In this document: positions 1 to 10,161 of the stretch, in pieces
Position numbering within the stretch: the stretch's first letter is position 1
Layout: each line of letters opens with the position of its first letter
Source of the DNA: Clavulina sp. PMI_390
Lineage: Eukaryota > Basidiomycota > Agaricomycetes > Cantharellales > Hydnaceae
Length of the DNA: 64,000 bases
Reading direction: 5' to 3'
Assembly: GCA_015039315.1 (NCBI GenBank)
Contig: WIDE01000011.1
Span: 489,149-553,148 of the forward strand
The notes under the pieces: model-generated
Seen by the model: the letters and a program-made list of their open reading frames with translations, nothing else
Database searches by the model: none
Told to the model about the DNA's origin: nothing
Program-made: the position numbers and the translations under genes

Positions 1-1301
1 CACTGCAACCCAGTCTCCTGCTCGATAGCAGCTTTAGTGGCGAAGATATCTTTACGGGAGAAGGCTACGACACAGTCGCCTTTCTCGATGTTCTTGTAAC
101 TCCCGCTGAGAGGCTCCGACACTTTGAGAGGAGTCAATCTCTCGTAGTGGTTGATCTCCAGCTCATCGCCTGTCTCCTCTGCAATTCGGCGGATGAGGTC
201 GATTACGGTAGCTTCACCACACATATGAACCTCCTGAGCGCATACTCCGAGCACCGCTCGAGTCCAAGCCCCACCTCGATCGATATCCCCGATCATCTGA
301 ATCTCGTCGATGACTGCTACATCAAATGAGGATTCAACGGGCATCATCTCGAGGGTACAACTGACCAAGTCAGCGTTCGAGTCAACGATTCGACGTTCCT
401 CCCCAGTGATGAGGTTACATGACCGTCCATATAGCTCGGCAGTAGTTTGAGGGGAAGGAGTGGGTGTGGGGGAAGGGTCAGCTTTGGAGTCACCGCCTGC
501 GTCGAAGATATCGACTCCTCTAGCTGGCAAGGGAGCCATGATGGATCCATTGTTGAGACGTTCCCATACTTCATGCGCAAGAAGACGAAGAGGGCCGCCA
601 TATACACCCCTTTTCGCAGAAGCCAGAGCTCGAAGTGCATTGTAGGTTTTGCCACTGTTGGTAGGTCCTACGTGCAGAATGAGCTTGCGCTTCATAGCGC
701 GAGCGCGGGGGTACCACTGGCTGGGGGTATCAACGAGTAGCTTCTGGCGCAGACTAGATAGCCTTGCCCTCCGCTCAGGCTGTAATGCGGCTTCCGGCAT
801 AAGTGCAAAATCGATGCAACGATTTAGGAAGGATTTGTGGAGGCCATGGTCAAAATCCTTCTGAAGAGTGTCTCGTAGCTGTGGAAGTTTCCAAGTATCA
901 TAGAGAGCCTCTGGAGTTTTGTTTCCCTTCCGGAGCTCCCGGGTCCCAAATATCAGGAATTTGTCGAGAAGCATATTGGCTTCAGAGCGCCTGAAGTTGA
1001 GTTCTTGGAGGATCTGAACTACCGAAGGCTGCTTGCACCAGGCCTCAAGACCATCGAGGAGACGCTGGTGGGCTACCTCGAGACTAATAGGCGGCTCCGC
1101 ATCTTTGTATCGTGGTGGGGATGTTTTGCGGAAGGGATGGTTGGGATTTGGACGATGACCAGCTTTTGACAAGCGTTTGTCGAATTTGTAGGCTCTCTGA
1201 GCAGGGGGCCTGGCAGCTCTTGAGATGCCCACAGATGTCGAAAATAACTTGTAGGACGTGAAGCAGCGCTGAGTGGGCAAAGCCAAGCGCTGAAGGAGCA
1301 T
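1..1301 (-). CDS. SUV3: Mitochondrial ATP-dependent RNA helicase SUV3 (3' end cut by window)
   Basis: This is the N-terminal ~433 residues of a Suv3-type DExH helicase, the unwinding subunit of the mitochondrial RNA degradosome. One open frame runs from an ATG at 1301 to the window edge with no intron needed. The first ~50 residues are rich in Arg, Ser and Leu without acidic residues, as expected of a mitochondrial presequence. The P-loop VGPTNSGKT starts near residue 211 (671-645), and the family-specific DEIQ box (instead of DEAD/DEAH) lies near residue 332. Motif FSRKDIF near the window edge marks the beginning of RecA domain 2. The C-terminal helicase half and C-terminal domain lie outside the window. 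It is divergent from PER1, with only 78 nt between start codons. The SUV3 call is firm; the exact start is the first in-frame ATG that gives a presequence. Confidence 0.93.
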   Translation of the reverse strand, partial: MLLQRLALPTQRCFTSYKLFSTSVGISRAARPPAQRAYKFDKRLSKAGHRPNPNHPFRKTSPPRYKDAEPPISLEVAHQRLLDGLEAWCKQPSVVQILQELNFRRSEANMLLDKFLIFGTRELRKGNKTPEALYDTWKLPQLRDTLQKDFDHGLHKSFLNRCIDFALMPEAALQPERRARLSSLRQKLLVDTPSQWYPRARAMKRKLILHVGPTNSGKTYNALRALASAKRGVYGGPLRLLAHEVWERLNNGSIMAPLPARGVDIFDAGGDSKADPSPTPTPSPQTTAELYGRSCNLITGEERRIVDSNADLVSCTLEMMPVESSFDVAVIDEIQMIGDIDRGGAWTRAVLGVCAQEVHMCGEATVIDLIRRIAEETGDELEINHYERLTPLKVSEPLSGSYKNIEKGDCVVAFSRKDIFATKAAIEQETGLQ

Positions 1302-1379
1302 TCGGGTTTCAAGAGCTAGTCAAGTTCGGGTGGCACAAAACTCGTGGGAAGCGATTTCATCAGCGTCACCGTGACACCA
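1302..1379. promoter_or_regulatory. Shared 78-nt bidirectional start region SUV3/PER1
   Basis: The two start codons face away from each other across 78 nt, so promoter and both 5' UTRs must lie here or overlap the opposite gene. No TATA box is obvious. This is inferred from the gene models only. Confidence 0.4.
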
Positions 1380-2601
1380 ATGCTCCTTCCCAGGTGCGAA
1401 CGACTTTTTTGACGCGATAATCAGGGTGTGGACTGCTCAAACACGTGTTAATAAGTTAGGAAGTTGGCAGTATGGCTATTTGGACTATCTTTAACCACAA
1501 AATTTGTCTCTGCATCATCTGGTGACCGCTCTGCAGCCTTTCAGTCGTGCCTGCACGACTGCTCCCCTAAAGCATGCGATTCCGCACTCCCCTTTTCCTT
1601 ACGGATAACTATGTGGACCTGTCAAGATGACTGCGCGTATCAGTGCTCCCACTCTGTTACCGATGCCGCTCAGGCACGAATCATCGCTCAACATGGGGCA
1701 ACCGCAGTTCGTATCGAGCAATTTTATGGCAAATGGGCATTCTGGAGGTTCCTGGGGATGCAAGAGCCCGCATCCGTGCTGTTCTCGCTAATGAACCTAC
1801 AAGCCCATGTGAAAGGGTTCTTTCTGCTGAGACGCCGTGTTGCTCAGTCTCATCCCATGATCCCATATTATCTAACATGGTCCATCTGCAGTATCAACGC
1901 ATGGATTTGGTCCGCCGTGTTTCACACACGAGGTGAGCTATTTTACGTCTGATTCAATCCTTGAAATAGCATCTCCTCCCCTCTATGCTCACTCGCCTCA
2001 TTCTGTGGCAATTCATGTTCTCCCTCCATCAGATAAACCCTTCACCGAGAAATTGGATTATTTCTCTGCGGGCCTATCCATCCTTTTTGGTCTCTATCTC
2101 GCAGTGATCCGGCTCTTCCATTTATATTCTGATTCTCAACACCCGTCTGTGCTCAAAGCACTCATTCGACATACTTGGTCAATTTTGTGTACCATTTCCT
2201 ACCTCTCTCACGTCTCGTACCTCACCTTTGCCACGCGTTTCGACTATGGGTACAATATCCTGGCGAATGTTGTCGTCGGAATGACTCACAACGTTCTCTG
2301 GATACTCTTTGCCATTCCTGCCACACCATTCACGCGTTATCCGGCTTCACGCCACCCAGCAGAATCGCTGGTCCGTAACCCTCATCAGCGTTCACGGCGG
2401 TGGGTCACAAGACCATTGTGGTGCGTGCTCCTAACCACCCTAGCAACAATGTTGGAGCTCTTTGACTTTCCCCCGTGGTATCGAGTTATCGACGCTCATT
2501 CGTTGTGGCACCTCGCTACTGCCTTCATCATTCCGCTTTGGTATGATTTTCTTGTAGAGGATTCCTTAGATGAAGGCTGGGCATGGCACAAACTGCAATG
2601 A
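1380..2601 (+). CDS. PER1: PER1/PGAP3-family GPI-anchor lipid remodelling protein
   Basis: Model: join(1380..1393,1460..1932,2033..2601), 351 residues. Per1/PGAP3 proteins are ER/Golgi multi-pass membrane proteins that remove an acyl chain from GPI anchors. The long frame 1460-1932 has no in-frame ATG; a 14-nt first exon (ATG at 1380, donor AG|GTGCGA, acceptor TTAG at 1459) supplies the start and gives a signal peptide MLLPRKLAVWLFGLSL. It is followed by SSGDR and a Cys-rich lumenal segment (CLHDC, CQDDCAYQC) and then several hydrophobic helices typical of the family, including HNVLWILFAI and the histidine-bearing HSLWHLATAF near the C-terminus, which match the conserved His region of the CREST superfamily. 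Both introns are GT-AG and phases agree. It is convergent with NTH1. Confidence 0.9.
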
Positions 2602-2775
2602 TATTTCCGCATTTCCACTTCGAACTTTGTAGGGGTAGATATATTATAAGTGAGATGTAGGCGAAGCAAAGCTAAGACAATTCACACCCGAGTGGACGGA
2701 TGACCATATAAGTATATACATGATGCCCGCGGGCGTTCAGGGCGGCGAGCTCCAAGATATCAGCTACGACCAATC

Positions 2776-4942
2776 TCAAGCCTCATCAAACTCAATCTTG
2801 ATCTTTGGTCCAAACTCGCCATCCATGGTATCGGAGCTTTTCAATCCCGCACCTTGCTCCAAAGGTAACGACCCCACTAGCTTTTTGTCGTCTTCGTCTT
2901 CCTTCAAGTCCTGTGATATGGGGATGAGTGACGCGAAGGGGTCCTGAATAGGGCCCGCAACGGTAGTAGCTCTGCCGGAAAAGGGTGTCGCGCCATGCTT
3001 CATGGGTGAGCGCGGCTTACCGCCCTTGCTGTTCACATTCGCACTTGGGCACAGCCCTCCCGACGAAAGAGCACAATCAGAACATCTCCGACCAACAGGT
3101 AAGCATACAGTCTGAAGCCGTCGTTCCCGTAATCATGAAGGGGTCCGAGATGATCATTGACAGCATGCCAATCGAGTCATCAGCGTATGAAAGGGGTTAC
3201 CCGCATGTCCGCAAGGATAACATGAGATGGGGTCAGGCATCGGGAGCGGAGTCAGGCAAGACCGATGGCTACACAGCTAGCGACAACTGCGGCGTACCTG
3301 GCCGAATCCAACCAGGAGTGGGTTGATTTCGCCCCATAGCTCATTTGGGAGCCAGGATTGAAGATTAAGTCTTTATACGAGTCGCGGAATTCCGTGCGGA
3401 TGCCGACAAGGGTTAGGGATATGCGCATACAGAAGTCGGCAATGGCGGATCGACCCGGAATAAGAGGTGTGAGAAACGATTTGAAAGGCTGGACTGGGTT
3501 GATCGGAAAAAAGGGCGCGTGACCCCAGGGTACTGACCGGGTTTGCTCCGGAGTCTTCGTGGGAGGATGGTGCCAGCCCAACAAGTTGGTGATACGGTGC
3601 ACATGAACGTCCACGCCAATACCAATGTTTCTGGGAAGGATGAGGATCTTCAGCAAACCAATTGAGAAAAGAAGCATCCATGCGCTGAACGAGACCTAGA
3701 TCGATCGGTGCCGACTAACACGAGAGGGTGTCGATAGGAAACAAGGAATGAATGCTTCAGACTCACATGTTCCATGCATTCTATAGATTGCGGTGTAATG
3801 TATGATGTTATTTGAGTCTGGATAGTAAGTTCTGCGCCGGTCGGCAGAAGAAATGATTGAATTTGCGAAAACACACCTGTAAGGTGAGGAATGCCATCTT
3901 AGGCCCCACGCCTTTGAGGGCTAGATATGGAAGAAAGATTTATGAGGGAACTATGAGCGATCACATCCTCAATCAACATTCCCTACGGCCAATCGCGATA
4001 CACGCACGTCCGGCACGGAGGTAGCGGAGATAGAATTGACGACCCTCGACCTGGATACGATCGAGCAGCCCAAAACATTGGGCCTGGAATGGGCAAAATA
4101 ACACTCACACGTTAGTTCCTCAATAGTCTTAGGTACATCCCCCTGAAAGTCGTCCCTTAATCGCTCCATGGCCTCCATGATATAGCTAGGGAAGTACCAT
4201 TGGTCAATGAGAAGGGGAATATCGTCGCTAGTGTGGACCTCAAGATACGCACCCTGTCTTCTTCGGCCAGAACCCAACTTTATTGATTGCACCCTGAAGC
4301 GATTCTTTGCTCAAGTTGATCATACCTTCGAGGGTAATCTCACCGCCGAGAGCGGTGCGTAGTTTCGCGACAGCAGCGTGAGTTACCTCATCCTTCGTTT
4401 GAGAGGACAGCATCAAACTAATGAGGATGCTGAGCCGTTTGCTCTGCGAGAAATTCAGGCAAAAGGGACTAGTTTAGGGAGCAGAGCGAATAACCCGCAC
4501 AAACGCGTACTTTGGGATCTTCTTCAGCATCACCAGCGTTTGCACACCCCATGCCATCCACAGGGGCAAGAATTTCCGTCCGCATAACTTTGATAGCGTC
4601 ATATGTTTCACGCCACCGCGCAGGAGTTTGGTGAGGAGAATCAAGAGAAAGTACGAGACCCTTCTTTCTTGGTCCGCGGGTTGATTTAGACCGGGTAGTC
4701 GGATTGATAGTGTGGCTCTCTGCCTCGTTGTTATTCTCAACATCAATAGGTGAAGTGGAAGCGGATGTAGCTCCTATGATAGGCGGTTCACCACGCCTTG
4801 GCCTTGCGGAGGACGTGGAGTAAGCAAATTTTGACATTTTTGCGGTGAATTTCGCGGATGCTGGTGGCGTGTCGACATCTGAGATCGCCTCAGCCAGGGT
4901 CCTTTTCCGGAGTGATCGCCGAGGGGGAGGGGATGAAGACAT
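2776..4942 (-). CDS. NTH1: Endonuclease III-type DNA glycosylase/AP lyase (NTH1/NTG)
   Basis: Model: complement(join(2776..3111,3298..3370,3538..3630,3767..3780,3877..3920,4109..4185,4253..4443,4511..4942)), 419 residues, all phases consistent. It removes oxidised pyrimidines in base excision repair. The ~100-residue N-terminus is basic and Ser/Pro-rich ([12 protein letters not shown]). The catalytic core shows [22 protein letters not shown] (helix-hairpin-helix with the catalytic Lys of GPK), [13 protein letters not shown] (with the catalytic Asp) and [10 protein letters not shown]. The iron-sulphur cluster Cys pattern C-x6-C-x2-C-x7-C follows in the last exon. Exon 5 is a 14-nt microexon encoding NAWN plus part of Ile. 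The start at 4942 is the first ATG; an open frame continues upstream to 5266 but has no better ATG. It is divergent from the Rua1-like gene. Confidence 0.93.
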
Positions 4943-5547
4943 GATAATAATATCGTTTAGGCCTCTCAGGACGCTCTGGTACCAGTATGTCGAAGGGGGG
5001 CGAAAATTTGACGTCGTGAGCGACCGCGGAGTCGTTCGCGGTCGAAATTCTAGGGCGCGCGCGTGACGGTCACGTTTTGACAATTCAATCTCAGGGTTTG
5101 TGCACAGAAGTGTTCGCTCGTGCCAAACTCCCTGAGCCCAGACGTCTCTCCCCAAAGGAAGAGCTACCTGCTGCTGCCCGTCGCCGCTATGGGAGGTGAT
5201 GCTCGTCGTCGGGAATGTCGGGGCGGGCCAGGGGGACCGAACTAAAGCTGATCTGCAATACCCCAAAACAGAGACTCAGGGTCGAACATGAGGACACAGC
5301 AAGTTGTCCTTCTTCTGCTCAGTTGATAAACTAAAGTGAGCTCCCACTTATATAGACGCTCTCCCAAAACGAATCCCCATATTCCTCTATTTTTTCTCCC
5401 CATCCTTCCTCACCTCAGCGCTCGACGTGCTCCGGTCCCCGCTCCCCTCCACTTTTGTTCTGTACCACGTGTTACGCCCCCGCATTGACCTCACGCTTCT
5501 GAGCATCACATAGCTGTTGCATTGTTTCTGCTCGCTACTTTTGAACC
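4943..5547. promoter_or_regulatory. Divergent intergenic region between NTH1 and the Rua1-like gene
   Basis: This 605-nt spacer holds both promoters. A TTATATAG element lies at about 5348-5355, roughly 195 nt before the plus-strand start, and a CACGTG E-box lies near 5466. A CT-rich stretch follows the TATA-like site. These are motif matches by eye; none is proven. Confidence 0.3.
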
Positions 5548-7636
5548 ATGGAGTACAGTCTGCCAAGTCAAAGAGTGAGTCGCACTCACCGTTTCAGGCG
5601 TCGATTATGCGAGGATATATGCCTCCCTCTGATTCGATTTTCCCTGCAACAGTATCCCTCTGCTACCCCCCAAATCTCTAGGCCTTGGACACAGAGCCAG
5701 TTGTCACCCCAAAATACTTCGGCTGTCCGAAGCACTGTCGAGCCCAGTCGCTCTGAGCACGATGTTGGCGTCACTAGTGGCCCGCTATATCCCCTCCAGA
5801 ACAGGTTTCCCACACCTGCGGGACGATGGATGGACCCCATGATGATTCGCCCGATCGACTCGTCCTATCCATCTGGTTCTGGAGCTCCGCCTGCCCTGGA
5901 CAACCACGGGCCCTTGCTCCCTTCTCCATTCCCTCCTCCCTCCGTCCACGGACAGCAGTTCAACTCTGCGCTCCCCCCTCTGCAGCCACAGTTCTCTGGG
6001 CGTGATTACTACAATCCTACCCCTCCGTCCTCAGCGTCTACGTCGTCGTCCACATCGCCGTCCTCCATGTCGTCTCGATCGATTGATACTCTGGACTCAC
6101 CCATTACCCTGCAGCAAACGGCTCAGCCATCTCGCTATAATCATCAGCACCACCACTCTGACCCATACATCTATCAGAGCCCTGCTTACTCGCAAGATGA
6201 TCTGTTCCAAATATCACGTGGTCCCACCTTTTCACAGACGTCTTATGCTCCTTATGTTGTTCCTCTCAACCCTGAGGTTTACGATAGTGGGGAGGGGTCA
6301 AATGCGTCATCCCAGACGATAGACTCCTTTAACTCTTCGCTGGCTTCGTCCTCCCCAAGCACAAGCCGCCGCAAACATCGGCCTTCTTATAGCGTCGGCG
6401 GTGGAGATGAGTTTGATGCCTTCTCCCAGGGTCTTCGGACACCACGAGGCGCTCGCTCCAAGCCGTCCTCCCCAACAACCTCTCGAATGAGCAGTGTTTC
6501 TCCATATCAACGACGAGGCCCGCCGGTGTCTCGATCTTCCATGAGCACGCTACCTTTCGAGTCTGCGCCGCTATTGACGTTGGATTCTTCTGAGGGGGGC
6601 TCTGTCTCTGCGACCGGGCTTCGAGCCCCGAAACCATCTGTTGTACACCCTTTCCGAACGCTCCCTGCACATGTGCAAATCGACCCGCAATTTCCTTTGC
6701 TGTATAGGCAATTCTACGTCTCCTCTTATTTCGCTCCCAGCGATCCTCTAGGGAATCACGTCTTCGCCCAGCAGTCCGTGCACTTCCCTTTCTATTCTTG
6801 TTGACCCTTCTAACCCTCCCTCGGTCCCTTTAGTCCTGAGCAACGGCCGTACCCGCTCCAGCGCCTATCTTTCAATGCTCCTAGCCACCCCCTCGATTTG
6901 TACACTCCCCGGTATGTCAAGGGCAGTGGTAGTGACAAAGTTGGGCTTTGCCCCATTTGTGTCGAGCCCATTTCGCGAGGCGGAGAAGGGACGAAGCAGT
7001 TTTTGAAAACAAAGGTCTCAGCGTACAGTACGTTTACTTTCTCTTTCCTTGGTGATACCATAGCTCACCCCAATTCGTCCTGAAACTCCAGACTATCATA
7101 TGCAGTACTACCACGGTATGTTAATAATTATCAGAGTTCGGTGGTACATAATATTCAACGGTGCTCCACAAATTTACTCAGGGATCTGCGCACGGAGCAA
7201 CGCGCCGTTCTCCCCTCCCCTGGAGTCCCGCCTCGTTCCGCGACCTCGAGCCAGCATCAAGGAGCGGAAGGAGATTAAGGAGGGCAAATGTCACGTCTGT
7301 CTTCAGTGGATTCCTATGCAGGGTACAAAGGATGTTGAGGTCATGGTCAAGGAGATCTTTTGGTGGGTCCTGAAACTTGCTGCCGAGATTGAGACGATGT
7401 GCTCAGCTCTATTTTTCGTAACCAGGTGGAAGCATGCTGCATCCTGCCATAAGGGTAATGTGAGTATAATTCGGATCTTCTGACCGATTCATCCGTATGT
7501 TCCAACTGACACTCAATTGCTCTGATCCCAGAATATTGAGGGAGAGCGCGACTTCTTCGTGGAGGATGACTTCATCTATCAACGCATCAAAGCCCACCAA
7601 GCGTCCAATGAATTATTAGACCAAGCGAGGGTCTAG
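5548..7636 (+). CDS. Rua1-like zinc-binding transcriptional regulator
   Basis: Model: join(5548..5574,5653..6773,6834..7027,7092..7115,7182..7362,7426..7459,7532..7636), 561 residues. The first ~370 residues are disordered and rich in Ser, Pro and Gln. The C-terminus matches the domain named after Ustilago maydis Rua1 (PF14616): a LYTPRYVKG motif, then CPIC, the spaced His pair of YHMQYYHG, a second CHVC, and the closing WWKHAASCH. Together these can form two Cys2His2-like zinc sites. Rua1 activates the ustilagic acid glycolipid genes in U. maydis; nothing here shows what this relative controls, and no glycolipid genes are nearby. Intron 1 (78 nt, in frame) was chosen for its GTGAGT donor; reading through it is also open, so the N-terminus may be 26 residues longer. 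Exon 4 is only 24 nt. Confidence 0.85.
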
Positions 7637-8536
7637 ATTCCTTTCTCACCCCCACTACGGCTCTCTCTCGTGTCCCTTCATCGCCAACCTTGAGAGTGCC
7701 TCGCTCTGCCCGCACGACAGCGCGGGAGCGGCTTGCTTCGATCACCGCTGGTCGGCGAATTCGATTCGTGCTGCCCTGCGATCGAAGTTCGGGCAGTCGT
7801 TCTCTTCGATCGTTCCTCCCCAGCATCTGACTACTTCCTGTCTTGGAGTCCACTTGGATTCCCCTTATGCCATTGCCAATCCACCTACCTCTGGTCACAT
7901 GCTCTCCTCCACTGCTTTGGTTCATGCCGCACTGCACCCATGCTTCAGCGCTCAAAATTTTGCCGGCCTCTCGGGTCCGGTTCCGATGCGTCAAGCATCG
8001 TTCCATCTTTATTTTCCCTGTCACCCGTTCCTTTCCCATTTTACGTATTGCCACGCCCGGTCACGAAGCCATGCCCGCCATGTCCTGCTACGCCCCCTTT
8101 TTGTATTTTCTAGCTTTCCTCCATCCCGCTCTCCTCATATTGTGTGGCTTCCATTTCTTTTTTGCCCTGCTTCATCTTTCAATCACTATAATGTCTTCCA
8201 TCTTGATACCTTCATGTTCTGTCTCGCTCATTTTTTTTCCTTTGCATCATTTTTGCTTACCACGCACTGTTCTATACCCGTAGATATGACGTTTGGAACA
8301 CTGGAGTCTGTGTGGGATATTGATGGGCTGGACGCCAGGAGTTGCATAAGTCCCAATTTGGTGTGCGTGAGGATCACTTGTAACAACGGCGCATGAGCGA
8401 CTGAATCAGCGGGCGCGGGCGGAAATGTACGACGCGCGAGAAACTACTGCCAAACAGACGTGGATGGCCTGGCGCCGGCGTGCCGTCGTTCACACGGGGA
8501 GCTGCCATGATGTACGATCCTGCGCCAGACGTCATC
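7637..8536. other. Non-coding stretch, pyrimidine-rich on the plus strand
   Basis: Between the stop of the Rua1-like gene and the end of the TrpRS gene there is no supported gene. From about 7640 to 8290 the plus strand is strongly C/T-biased with many TTTT and CCTC runs; it is likely a long 3' UTR or downstream region. Open frames of up to 180 codons inside it have biased, low-complexity composition and no splice or family support. Confidence 0.5.
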
Positions 8537-10096
<1,560 letters not shown>

Positions 10097-10161
10097 TTTC
10101 AGGTGGGCCAAACAGAGAAGGGCGTCCGGCCAAACAAAACCGTGTTTCAGCTTTCTTCCCG
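10097..10161. promoter_or_regulatory. Shared 65-nt bidirectional start region TrpRS/NAA35
   Basis: The start codons of two oppositely oriented genes lie 65 nt apart; no in-frame ATG exists upstream of 10162 on the plus strand. Promoter elements must lie within this spacer or inside the opposite gene's first exon. No TATA element is visible. Confidence 0.4.

Noticed and set aside
4943..5266. N-terminal extension of NTH1 to 5266
   Set aside because: The frame is open, but it has no ATG in good context before 4942 and its sequence is unlike the family. The [14 protein letters not shown] start is more natural.
7854..8396. 180-codon open frame on the plus strand after the Rua1-like gene
   Set aside because: It lies in a C/T-skewed tract, so stop codons are depleted by composition. 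The predicted protein is low-complexity (Phe/His/Ser/Pro), overlaps other equally long frames and shows no motif.
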